The notes: generated by a model from the letters alone, not told the origin. Numbered from the stretch's first letter, positions 1 to 6,328 are shown. The stretch is DNA of 8,617 nt from Spirochaetaceae bacterium (GCA_031290855.1 JAISLM010000096.1:1-8617); one strand, 5' to 3'. Translations and numbers: made by a program.

Positions 1-7
1 GGAAGTT

Positions 8-13
8 TATAAT
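8..13 (+). promoter_or_regulatory. Perfect -10 box (TATAAT) at the left edge
   Basis: TATAAT at 8-13 matches the sigma70 -10 consensus exactly. A start site would fall near position 20, inside the left arm of the 15-bp inverted repeat, so a transcript from here would begin with that repeat. The -35 region lies outside the window and cannot be checked. If real, it would give pstS a leader of about 280 nt. Confidence 0.35.
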
Positions 14-16
14 ATC

Positions 17-106
17 GTCTGGTTTAATACCAAATCTTTGTAGGCTTTGCCTTACGTGAGCCGCGGCAAGCGCGAACCGAAGGTTCGGCGGGGTATTAAA
101 CCAGAC
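17..106 (+). ncRNA. Structured element closed by a perfect 15-bp inverted repeat (three-way junction)
   Basis: GTCTGGTTTAATACC at 17-31 is exactly complementary to GGTATTAAACCAGAC at 92-106. Inside are two more helices: 44-51 with 65-71 (7 bp with one bulged T) and CGAACC 73-78 with GGTTCG 82-87 (6 bp, GAA loop). Together they fold as a three-way junction. A TATAAT lies 3 nt before the left arm. No U run follows the right arm, so it is not a simple terminator. It could be a cis-regulatory leader of pstS, a free small RNA, or a miniature mobile repeat whose terminal inverted repeats are the 15-mers; no target-site duplication is evident. I do not recognise it as a known riboswitch class. Confidence 0.45.
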
Positions 107-205
107 TTTGCGAATAAAAATTTCCTGCACAAACTCCAGCCGCTATCTCAAGGACGACCGGACAGCCCTCCATATATCCACCATCCCCATTATTAATTAT
201 TCGTG

Positions 206-249
206 TTGGTTTAACGCTTTTCTAACAATACCTTCATAAATGGCTAACA
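206..249 (+). promoter_or_regulatory. Candidate pstS promoter region with 11-bp phased YTAAC repeats (Pho-box-like)
   Basis: TTAACG at 211, CTAACA at 222 and CTAACA at 244 are in exact 11-bp register; the intermediate register at 233 reads TTCATA. Tandem direct repeats with an 11-bp period upstream of pst genes are typical of binding by the PhoB/PhoP response regulators, which bind successive repeats on one face of the helix. A weak sigma70-like pair (TTAACG 211-216, 18 bp, CATAAA 235-240) overlaps the repeats. The regulator identity is inference, and many treponemes may lack PhoB. Confidence 0.35.
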
Positions 250-296
250 TGGCAGGCGTAGCTTTTAAACATCCAATACTTTTAAGGAGTTTTTCA

Positions 297-1151
297 ATGA
301 AAAGATTGATAGTTATGCTGGTTTTGGGTTGTATGGCGCTGGGCGCGGCTTTTGCGCGCGGAACAAGCGAGACGGGGGGCGGCGGGAACTCTTCGCAGGC
401 TCCGGCGGCTCCGGCCCCTTACACTATCGAAGTGAGCGGGTCCACGTCCGTCAGCCCGCTGATGGAACTACTGGCCGCGGCTTACAAGAAACTGCGCGGC
501 AATGTCACGATCAACATCAACGGAACAGGTTCTTCGGACGGTATCAAGGCCGCAGCCGCCGGTACGAGCGAGCTTGGGATGTCCAGCCGCGAGCTTTCGG
601 CGACGGAGAAGGGGCTGGGGCTCACCGAGCTCGTGATTGCGATTGACGGGATTGCGGTGATCGTGAACGGAAATAACCCGGTGGCCAACCTGACGCTAGA
701 GCAGATCAGGGATGTCTATACCGGCGTCATCACCGACTGGAGCGCGGTAACGGGCGGGGCAAAGAAGGGCAAGATCGCCGTCGTCTCACGGGAACCGGGC
801 TCCGGCACACGTGGCGCTTTCGAAGAGATTGTCAAGTTTCAGGACAAACTGCTCGCCGGCGCGACGGAGTTTGACGGTACGGGCGCGGTGAAGGCGGAAG
901 TCTCGCGGAACGCGGACGCGATAGGCTACATCTCGCTCGGTTCCGTCGACACTTCGGTCAAGACGGTTAACGTGAACGGCGTCGCCGCCTCCACCGCAAA
1001 CGTGGTTAACGGTACTTACAAAATAGCCCGCCCCTTCATCGTCCTTTATAAAAAGGCGGCGGTAAAACCCGAAACCCAGTCCTTCCTTACGTGGATCATG
1101 TCCGCCGAAGCGCAAAAGATCGTCGGTAAAAGCTGGATCTCCGTAAAATGA
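297..1151 (+). CDS. pstS: Phosphate ABC transporter, periplasmic phosphate-binding protein PstS
   Basis: Captures inorganic phosphate outside the inner membrane and hands it to the PstC/PstA permease. The protein is 284 aa from ATG 297, which has AAGGAG at 284-289 with 7-nt spacing. An upstream in-frame ATG at 240 has no ribosome binding site and would put non-signal residues in front. Residues 1-20 form a signal peptide: a short basic start, a hydrophobic core, and a signal peptidase I-like AFA-R site. C12 in VLGC is a poor lipobox and too close to the start, so lipidation is uncertain. A Gly/Pro/Ser linker (27-41) follows. Phosphate-binding motifs are GSTSVSPL (48-55), GTGSSDGI (76-83), D117 in AIDG and SREPGSGTR (164-172). 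Length is normal for the family. It overlaps pstC by ATGA, so translation is probably coupled. Confidence 0.95.
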   Translation: MKRLIVMLVLGCMALGAAFARGTSETGGGGNSSQAPAAPAPYTIEVSGSTSVSPLMELLAAAYKKLRGNVTININGTGSSDGIKAAAAGTSELGMSSRELSATEKGLGLTELVIAIDGIAVIVNGNNPVANLTLEQIRDVYTGVITDWSAVTGGAKKGKIAVVSREPGSGTRGAFEEIVKFQDKLLAGATEFDGTGAVKAEVSRNADAIGYISLGSVDTSVKTVNVNGVAASTANVVNGTYKIARPFIVLYKKAAVKPETQSFLTWIMSAEAQKIVGKSWISVK

Positions 1152-2383
1152 GCAAAAGCGCACCGCCGGCGCTTGTTCCGTCGGCGGGCCTGGGTATGCG
1201 GAAAAAGGTTGATCGCTTCTTCGCGGCGCTGGTTACGGTTACGTCGTTCGTTTCCGTGCTGGCGCTGGGGGCGATCCTGCTGTTCGTGTTCGTGGAGGGG
1301 GCGCAGCCTTTTTTATTCGGCACGGCGCGGGGCGTACGGATCGTGTGCGAGCGGGTCGACGGCCTCTGGGTGAACGGTGTCTTTTACTCAGGCGAAGGCA
1401 CGGTAGAACTGCCTGAGGGTACGCGGGACATCGCGATCAGCTTCGCCGGCGTCGGGGCGGAGCGCGGCCTTTACCTCACGGTTGACGGAAGCGAGCTTAC
1501 GCTTGCGGGCGGCGCCGCCGAGCTTGCCAACCCGGAAGCCTACGTGTACACGGCGGAGTTTCCGGGCGCGATGCCGGGTCTGGCCCAAAAGGTACACATC
1601 ATTCTGCCTGAGCCGCCTTACAGCTTTTTCCGCTTCATAACGGGGCTGGAGTGGCGGCCCACCTATCAAAAAGTCTACGGCATACTCCCGATGATTGCCG
1701 GTACGGTGCTTGCGAGTTTCGGCGCGATCCTGATAGGCGTACCTATCGGCCTTCTATGCGCCGTGTTTCTGGCGGAATTCCTGCCGGAAAAGGCCGCCGC
1801 CCCGCTGCGGGCCTGCATAGAGCTTCTGGCCGGTATTCCGTCCGTAGTATACGGTTTTTTCGGCCTCGCGATGCTGTCGCCGCTGGTAAAAAACATCTTT
1901 CACACGGCGTCGGGAAACTGCCTTTTGACGGCGGTGATCGTGCTGGCCGTGATGATACTGCCGACCGTGATCACAATCGCCGAGACGAGCCTGCGTGCCG
2001 TACCGCAGTCCCAGCGCGAGGCGAGCATGGCGCTTGGCGCGAGCCGTATGCAGACGGCCTGGCGTGTGGTGCTGGTTCACGCCCGTTCCGGCGTGATAGC
2101 GGGCGTGATCCTGGGCATTTCCCGCGCCGTCGGCGAAACGATGGCGGTGATTCTCGTCGCCGGCAATTCGGTACAGTTTGTAGACAGCCCGCTGGACAGC
2201 GTGCGGACGCTGACCGCTACGATCGCGATGGAGATGGGCTACGCGCAGGGGAGGCACGGCAGCATCCTGTTTTCGATAGGCATCGTGCTGTTTGCGCTGA
2301 TCCTGCTGCTAAACGCCTCGATCCTTCTCGTCAGGCGGCCCGCCGCTTTGGGCCGGGCACGGCCAAAGCCGCGCGGCCTTTAA
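1148..2383 (+). CDS. pstC: Phosphate ABC transporter permease PstC with a large extracytoplasmic insertion
   Basis: Inner-membrane permease that pairs with PstA to move phosphate delivered by PstS, powered by PstB. The protein is 411 aa, starting at the ATG that overlaps the pstS stop. TM1 is about residues 24-50. The conserved permease core resumes at FITGLEWRP (163-171) and YGILPMIAGTV (177-187). The loop GIPSVVYGFFGL (229-240) and the EAA motif EASMALGASR (291-300), followed by GISRAVGETMAV (323-334), are typical of PstC. Residues about 58-160, between TM1 and the core, form an insertion of about 100 aa rich in Gly, Glu and beta-type residues with no hydrophobic helix. The protein is therefore longer than the usual roughly 300-330 aa. 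The insertion would face the periplasm, where PstS docks. pstA and pstB do not follow, which is unusual. The C-terminus looks complete. Confidence 0.93.
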   Translation: MSKSAPPALVPSAGLGMRKKVDRFFAALVTVTSFVSVLALGAILLFVFVEGAQPFLFGTARGVRIVCERVDGLWVNGVFYSGEGTVELPEGTRDIAISFAGVGAERGLYLTVDGSELTLAGGAAELANPEAYVYTAEFPGAMPGLAQKVHIILPEPPYSFFRFITGLEWRPTYQKVYGILPMIAGTVLASFGAILIGVPIGLLCAVFLAEFLPEKAAAPLRACIELLAGIPSVVYGFFGLAMLSPLVKNIFHTASGNCLLTAVIVLAVMILPTVITIAETSLRAVPQSQREASMALGASRMQTAWRVVLVHARSGVIAGVILGISRAVGETMAVILVAGNSVQFVDSPLDSVRTLTATIAMEMGYAQGRHGSILFSIGIVLFALILLLNASILLVRRPAALGRARPKPRGL

Positions 2384-2385
2384 TG
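2357..2385 (+). other. pstC end: weak GC-rich hairpin and TAATG coupling junction without pstA
   Basis: The pstC stop overlaps a new ATG (TAATG, 2381-2385), the usual arrangement for a translationally coupled next gene. The reading frame that follows starts MKSRL but ends after 40 codons. Apart from its first few codons it is antisense to the convergent glycosylase gene, so it is not PstA. A weak stem (about 2364-2380: AAAGCC, GCGC loop, GGcCTTT) might act as a poor terminator. Only 13 bp separate the two stop codons. The junction may mark where a longer pst operon was cut. Confidence 0.35.
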
Positions 2386-2396
2386 AAGAGCCGCCT

Positions 2397-2912
2397 TCAG
2401 TTCCGAAGCACGGCGTATTTTTCGAGCAGTTCGGCAAACGAGACGCGGCAGTTTGCCGGGCTTGTAGAGGGCAGCGGGACGGCGGCAATTTTTGTCGTGC
2501 CGTAACAGTGTTTCGTATACAGATCGTAAGCCTGTTTCCCGGTCGTGTAAACGCGGTTTATCCTGGTCTTTTCAAGCAAGGGCAAAAAATCATTGCATAC
2601 GGGCATTTTTATCGTGTAGTCCGCAGCCCCGACAATCTTGCACGAAGCGAGCACGTCCCAGAGTGCGATGTGGTGTTTTAGCGCAAAAAATTTCCTTTCC
2701 TCGCTTGATTCGGGGAAGGGCTCGCCGAACAGAGCGGCCAGAATAGCCCAAAAGCGGTTCCGGGGATGCGCGTAGTAGAAACCCTTCTGCCGTGAAACGG
2801 GAGAAGGCATGGTTCCAAGGACAAGCCTGGTACAGTCCGCGTCGTACAGCGGCCCAAACGGATGAGCCTGAAAGCCCGGTCTACCTGCGAAAAGCGGGCG
2901 CGTAATCCCCAT
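2397..2912 (-). CDS. DNA-deoxyinosine (hypoxanthine) glycosylase, uracil-DNA glycosylase superfamily
   Basis: Predicted base-excision repair enzyme that removes deaminated bases (hypoxanthine, perhaps uracil) from DNA. From ATG 2912 it is 171 aa. Motifs in order: HPFGPLYD (17-24), GTMPSPVSR (33-41, the active-site motif), YYAHPRNRFW (46-55), IALWDVLASC (82-91) and LPSTSPAN (147-154, the C-terminal DNA-contact motif). This order and spacing fit the deoxyinosine-glycosylase branch rather than classical Ung or Mug. The start is ambiguous. ATG 2912 is 7 nt past the flhF stop but lacks a Shine-Dalgarno. A TTG at 2972 has GGAGGG 8 nt upstream and would add 20 residues overlapping flhF, but that GGAGGG is itself flhF coding sequence. 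The gene is last in the nadE-flhF unit and convergent with pstC, 13 bp apart. Confidence 0.87.
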   Translation of the reverse strand: MGITRPLFAGRPGFQAHPFGPLYDADCTRLVLGTMPSPVSRQKGFYYAHPRNRFWAILAALFGEPFPESSEERKFFALKHHIALWDVLASCKIVGAADYTIKMPVCNDFLPLLEKTRINRVYTTGKQAYDLYTKHCYGTTKIAAVPLPSTSPANCRVSFAELLEKYAVLRN

Positions 2913-2919
2913 GCCGACG

Positions 2920-4122
2920 CTACAGGCGGAAACCGCCGTAGGTGAATTGGGCTTCCAGTCGCTCACGGTCAAGCTTAAAACCCTCCAGATTCGTTAGTAG
3001 ATGGAGAATGCCGGCCTCTTGGATGTATCTGGGGGTACAGGGTTGTCCGTTAGTCACGAAAGCAAGCGGTTTTGCCCGTTCCGCCAGGGCCGATATCACG
3101 TTTCCAAGCTGTTTTGTCTCGTCCAGCTTTGTAACGATCACGGCCCTGTATCCAAAAGGCTCAAACTGCCGCATCGTTTCGACAATATCACGGTACTTTG
3201 CCGAAGCCGTAAAAGTAAGGTAGACCTCCGCGTCCGGCCCGCAAGCTTCAAGAACATTCTTCATATTCGCAAGCTCGACAGAATCACGCGGACTGCGGCC
3301 TATCGTATCCACCAGGATCGCGTCAAACGAATCGGAACGAAGCGCCAGTTCTTTTTTCAATTCGTCCCCGTCGTTGACCGCGATAAAGTCCGATTCAAGG
3401 GCTTTCGCCAGTTCGCCAAGCTGCCTGGCCGCCGCGATACGGTATACGTCTATCGTGATCATACTGACGTTCTGCTTTTCGCTGTTGTCCTCGGGATACT
3501 TCAGGGTCGCGGCAAGCTTGCATACCGTCGTCGTCTTGCCTACGCCGGTGGGCCCTACAAGCACGATGATACGCGGACGCTTGTGCGGCCCCGGGTTGTT
3601 GTACACCTCTATCCTTTCACCTATCCACGCCAAAACCTTCTGCTGAAGCTCCTCGTAATCATTCAACGCCTCAAGGGAAAATTCCCTGCGGGCGCGTTCC
3701 AGAATTTCACGGCGGAAGGACGGACTAAAGTCGTTCCTCTCCAGATCGTCCGAAAGCCTTACAAGCGCCTCATGCTCGCCTTTCGTGGGAACTTGTGTCC
3801 GCGGGTCAGGGCCGAGGTTCGCCTCAATTTTATCGCCCAGAACCTTGATCTGATCCAGTATCTCGCCGATACCGGGAAGCGGCTGCTCAACAGGCTTTGG
3901 CGTGACCGCCTGCGGCTGTTTTGTAGGGTCAGGCACCCTTATAGGCGGAATAACGACAGCCGCCACCACGTTTGCCTGCTTGAAAAGCCCCAGGAAACCG
4001 CCGCTTTTGACCGTTTTGTGGTTAAGGATATACGCCCGCTCCCCGTACCGTTCCCGCACGATCCGCTTGCATTCGTCAAGAGTCGGGGCCTGTACGGTAT
4101 CGATATAAGCTTCCGGGGCCAT
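2920..4122 (-). CDS. flhF: Flagellar biosynthesis SRP-like GTPase FlhF
   Basis: SRP-family GTPase that sets flagellar position and number and helps assemble the first flagellar components at the membrane. The protein is 400 aa from ATG 4122, which is 2 nt after the nadE stop; a longer in-frame start would run about 50 residues into nadE. Residues 1-60 are the N-terminal domain (QAPTLDECKRIVRERYG, then GGFLGLF). A Pro-rich linker (61-85) follows, then a helical N region (about 115-175) and the G domain: G1 GPTGVGKTT (190-198), TIDVYRIAAARQL (223-235), DTIGR (272-276), TKLDE (331-335) and the closing GQPCTPRYI (359-367). All nucleotide-binding motifs are intact. No ribosome binding site is obvious, so translation is probably coupled to nadE. 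The usual partner flhG and the flhA/flhB export genes are not adjacent. Confidence 0.95.
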   Translation of the reverse strand: MAPEAYIDTVQAPTLDECKRIVRERYGERAYILNHKTVKSGGFLGLFKQANVVAAVVIPPIRVPDPTKQPQAVTPKPVEQPLPGIGEILDQIKVLGDKIEANLGPDPRTQVPTKGEHEALVRLSDDLERNDFSPSFRREILERARREFSLEALNDYEELQQKVLAWIGERIEVYNNPGPHKRPRIIVLVGPTGVGKTTTVCKLAATLKYPEDNSEKQNVSMITIDVYRIAAARQLGELAKALESDFIAVNDGDELKKELALRSDSFDAILVDTIGRSPRDSVELANMKNVLEACGPDAEVYLTFTASAKYRDIVETMRQFEPFGYRAVIVTKLDETKQLGNVISALAERAKPLAFVTNGQPCTPRYIQEAGILHLLTNLEGFKLDRERLEAQFTYGGFRL

Positions 4123-4124
4123 AG

Positions 4125-5936
4125 CTAGTCCGGTATGGAGGAAGTTTCGTAGAGGGCGCGGGCAATCGGCATACGCCGCCCCATCCCGAAGGCGCGAGGC
4201 GAGACTTTCAGCACGGGCGGCGCCTGCCGCCTCTTGAACTCGGCGCGCGCCACAGCCTTTATCACCCACGCGGCAAGTTCCCTGTCCTTCCCGCGTTTCG
4301 CTATCTCGTCCGCGCTCAGATTATCGAAGAGGTACAGCCTGAGTATCCCGTCAAGCTCGTCATAAGGAGGAAGGCTGTCCTCGTCCTTTTGGCCGGGACG
4401 CAGTTCGGCGGACGGCGGCTTGTCGAGAATCGCCTGGGGGATCACAAGCTTCCCTCCTCCCGCCGCCGCCCTTTCGTTGATCCTGCGGCAAAGCGCGAAC
4501 ACTTCCGTCTTGAAAAGGTCGCCTATAGGCCCCAACGCGCCGTTCATATCGCCGTAAAGCGTACAGTAGCCCATCGCAAGCTCGCTCTTGTTACCCGTCG
4601 TCAGCAGCATCGACTGCCACTTGTTGGAAAAAGCCATCAGGAGACTACCCCGGATGCGGGCTTGCAAGTTTTCTTCGGCAATATCAAATGGACGCCCCTC
4701 GAACAAGCGCTCCAGACTGGACAGGAACGCGGTAAACACCGGCTCTATCGGCAGAGTTTCGTAACGGCAACCCAGATTCGCGGCCAGTTCCTCCGCGTCG
4801 TCCCGCGAACCCCGCGACGAAAAGCGGGACGGCATACTGATAGCGACCACGTTCTCCGCCCCGACCGCCCTCACCGCGAGGTACGCAACAAGGCCCGAAT
4901 CTATCCCGCCCGAAAGCCCTATATGGGCGCACTGAAAACCGCACTTCGCCATGTACTCGCGAATCCCCATCACGAGAGCGTCTTCCAGAGTGTCAAGCTC
5001 GTCAGTCGTAAGGGGGGAGAGGGTCGTTGCCAAGGCACGGCGCGCCGTTGGAACGGTACCTGTGCCTGACACTCCAGTCAAAACCTCCACCGATCCCCCC
5101 TCGCTACAACCCGCTACGCGGTCTTCCGCTACCACCATCTGCGGTGGAGGAGAAACCCCTCCTCCGCAACACCCCCGCCCCTCCGCCGCTACCAGGTCTT
5201 CGGCGAAAGAGGCGGCGGTCGTCACTCGGAGCTTCGCGTCCATGAAGAAGGAACGCCCGTCAAAAATAATCGAATCGTTGGCGCCGACGGCGTTTATGTA
5301 GACAAGAGGGATACCGCTCCTCCGGCTTATCCTTTCGGCAAGAGCAAGGCGGGCGCGATGTTTGCCGGCGAAGTACGGCGAAGCGGAAGGCACGGCGAGA
5401 AGACTTATCCCCCTGTCCAGGAGGCGGCGCACCGGGTCCTCGGCGTACATCGTGCCGGGCGTCTCCGTCTCGCGCCACACGTCCTCGCAGATAGCGATAC
5501 CGACACGCTCACCCCCGTACTCGAAGCAGGGCCAGGAGGAAGCCGGCTCGAAGTTACGCGCCTCGTCAAACACATCGTAGGTGGGCAGCAGCGTCTTCAC
5601 CTGCTCGAACACAAGCTCCCCGTCAAGGATCACGCCGAAAGCGTTCACCAGCGCCTTACCCTGCCGGGACGGGTTACGGTTCACATAGCCCAGCCCCACC
5701 GCGATACCGGAAGGCAGTTCCCGCTGCAAGAGCCGCAGCGTCCTTATATTCTGCTCGACGAAACAGTCCTGATCCAAAAGGTCCATCGGCGGATAACCGC
5801 AAATCGCAAGTTCCGGGAAGAGCACGAACTCCGCGCCCTGCTCGTCCCGCGCCCGCCTTGCAAACGCGAGTATCCTGGCGCGGTTGCCGGAAAAGTCCCC
5901 AATCGTCGAATTAATCTGAGCGACGGAAATACGCAT
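4125..5936 (-). CDS. nadE: Glutamine-dependent NAD+ synthetase
   Basis: Catalyses the last step of NAD synthesis: deamido-NAD + ATP + glutamine to NAD. The protein is 603 aa from ATG 5936 (MRISVAQIN). Residues 1-240 are a nitrilase-fold glutaminase with catalytic E42 (FPEL), K114 (QVKTLLPTYD) and C150 (AICEDVW), giving ammonia that is channelled to the synthetase. Residues 313-603 are the synthetase: ATP P-loop SGGIDS (342-347), EENLQARIRG (421-430), TTGNKSE (446-452), the YGDMNGALGPIGDLFKT region and KPPSAELRPGQKDED (506-520). The linker at about 243-312 is unusually long, low in complexity and repeat-derived. An upstream in-frame GTG at 5984 is rejected: its extra residues are not family-like and it lies upstream of a well-matched promoter. 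No Shine-Dalgarno precedes ATG 5936. It is the first gene of the nadE-flhF-glycosylase unit. Confidence 0.95.
   Translation of the reverse strand: MRISVAQINSTIGDFSGNRARILAFARRARDEQGAEFVLFPELAICGYPPMDLLDQDCFVEQNIRTLRLLQRELPSGIAVGLGYVNRNPSRQGKALVNAFGVILDGELVFEQVKTLLPTYDVFDEARNFEPASSWPCFEYGGERVGIAICEDVWRETETPGTMYAEDPVRRLLDRGISLLAVPSASPYFAGKHRARLALAERISRRSGIPLVYINAVGANDSIIFDGRSFFMDAKLRVTTAASFAEDLVAAEGRGCCGGGVSPPPQMVVAEDRVAGCSEGGSVEVLTGVSGTGTVPTARRALATTLSPLTTDELDTLEDALVMGIREYMAKCGFQCAHIGLSGGIDSGLVAYLAVRAVGAENVVAISMPSRFSSRGSRDDAEELAANLGCRYETLPIEPVFTAFLSSLERLFEGRPFDIAEENLQARIRGSLLMAFSNKWQSMLLTTGNKSELAMGYCTLYGDMNGALGPIGDLFKTEVFALCRRINERAAAGGGKLVIPQAILDKPPSAELRPGQKDEDSLPPYDELDGILRLYLFDNLSADEIAKRGKDRELAAWVIKAVARAEFKRRQAPPVLKVSPRAFGMGRRMPIARALYETSSIPD
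5102..5203. repeat. Repeat and palindrome cluster inside the nadE linker
   Basis: CCGCTAC-nn-GGTCTTC occurs at 5111-5126 and again at 5186-5201, 75 bp (25 codons) apart. CCGCTACCA recurs at 5126 and 5186, and CGCTAC also at 5102. Between them is a hairpin with arms GGAGGAG (5146-5152) and CTCCTCC (5159-5165), beside a second small palindrome CCACC/GGTGG (5132-5147). All spacings between the main copies keep the frame. In the protein this gives two related segments (AEDLVAAEG at about 246-253 and VAEDRVAGCSEG at 269-280). It looks like an in-frame palindromic insertion or duplication between the two enzyme domains. Confidence 0.5.
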
Positions 5937-5942
5937 AGCGCT

Positions 5943-5971
5943 ACTATATTGCAAAACCGCGCACTCTTCAA
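5943..5971 (-). promoter_or_regulatory. nadE promoter, probably giving a leaderless mRNA
   Basis: On the minus strand, TTGAAG (5971-5966) is followed after exactly 17 bp by TATAGT (5948-5943), a 4/6 and a 5/6 match to the sigma70 consensus. Only 6 nt separate the -10 box from the nadE ATG at 5936. Transcription would therefore start at or within 1-2 nt of the A of the ATG, which explains the missing Shine-Dalgarno. Confidence 0.6.
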
Positions 5972-6048
5972 GGCTGCGCAACACGCAAAGCGCGGCTCAA
6001 TGAGGAATGAGGCCCTATGATAACTTATCCGGGAAAAAGTGGTACCCT

Positions 6049-6070
6049 GGCCCGACGGGGTCGGAGGGCC
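6049..6070 (+). other. Stem-loop, first of a group upstream of the IS110-like ORF
   Basis: GGCCC (6049-6053) can pair with GGGCC (6066-6070), with GAC/GTC inside. Alternatively CCGAC (6052-6056) pairs with GTCGG (6060-6064) around a GGG loop. No T run follows, so it is not a terminator by itself. It lies in the non-coding stretch between nadE and the small ORF at 6247. Confidence 0.35.
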
Positions 6071-6077
6071 GGAGTCA

Positions 6078-6128
6078 GGTTGACAGCCATTGCGGGGAAG
6101 TTCCCGGAAACGGGAATGAGGTGAACCC
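6078..6128 (+). ncRNA. Nested stem-loop with a GAAA tetraloop and large asymmetric internal loop
   Basis: TTCCCG (6101-6106) and CGGGAA (6111-6116) close a GAAA tetraloop. Outside it CCATT can pair with AATGaGG and GGTT with AACC, leaving a one-sided internal loop of about 11 nt (GCGGGGAAGTT). A long irregular hairpin of this kind, in the non-coding DNA directly before an IS110-type transposase start, is what an IS110 bridge RNA target or donor loop looks like. That reading is inference; the structure itself is visible. Confidence 0.35.
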
Positions 6129-6152
6129 AAACCGGCCGCCTTAAAGTAAAAT

Positions 6153-6183
6153 GCCGCCGCGGGCCTCGCGGCCCGCAGACGGC
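6153..6183 (+). other. Strong GC hairpin (7-bp stem, TCGC loop, extended arms)
   Basis: GCGGGCC (6159-6165) pairs perfectly with GGCCCGC (6170-6176) around TCGC. Outside, GCCG (6153-6156) pairs with CGGC (6180-6183) after a small internal loop. The next stem, GCCGGG (6206-6211) with CCCGGC (6220-6225), follows and is succeeded by CCTTATTTTAAGGAG, which supplies the ribosome binding site of the ORF at 6247. Neither has a clean terminator T run. They could belong to the same structured RNA as the hairpins at 6049-6128. Confidence 0.4.
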
Positions 6184-6246
6184 GAACAGGAGTACGGCTA
6201 ACCGCGCCGGGCAAGCGCTCCCGGCCCTTATTTTAAGGAGCGCAAA

Positions 6247-6327
6247 ATGGTAGCGGGGAACGGACATTTTATCGGAACTGATGTAGGGAAGCGAAAATGG
6301 GACCCGGCACTGTGGTTTTCAGGCTAA
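6247..6327 (+). pseudogene. Truncated IS110-family transposase N-terminus (26 codons)
   Basis: A short ORF starts at ATG 6247 behind a perfect AAGGAG (6235-6240, 6-nt spacing) and stops at 6325-6327. Its residues 8-20, FIGTDVGKRKWDP, followed by ALW, fit the first strand of the IS110 DEDD (RuvC-like) transposase, whose usual pattern is hhGhDVxKxxhDhAL; the D in GTDV would be the first catalytic Asp. The rest of a transposase of about 350-400 aa is missing. A shifted frame after the stop (KPYKTAICCFEKAL) could be a decayed continuation but matches nothing clearly. The alternative is a genuine small protein, since start and ribosome binding site are intact. No IS ends were identified. Confidence 0.5.
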
Positions 6328-6328
6328 A

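Noticed and set aside
144..154. TATCTCAAGGA shared with 8034-8044
   Set aside because: An 11-base match is expected by chance several times in a window of this size, and the flanks do not align.
240..296. Earlier in-frame ATG for pstS
   Set aside because: No ribosome binding site, and it would bury the signal peptide; ATG 297 has AAGGAG at ideal spacing.
1651..2505. Long open frame overlapping pstC in another frame
   Set aside because: Arg/Asp-rich shadow translation of pstC with no recognisable motifs; only its TAATG point is of interest.
3001..4128. Long open frame opposite flhF
   Set aside because: The antisense strand of an intact GTPase gene; its protein has no family features and is rich in Arg and other shadow-frame residues.
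5937..5984. GTG start extending NadE by 16 residues
   Set aside because: The family starts at MRISVAQIN-like sequence, and the extension overlaps the promoter.
6081..6089. GGTTGACAG shared with the putative IS3 end at 8063-8071
   Set aside because: Nine bases only, with diverging flanks; not evidence for a second IS end.
5744..6214. Minus-strand open frame upstream of nadE
   Set aside because: It overlaps nadE in another frame and crosses the strong hairpins; no ribosome binding site or protein family signal.
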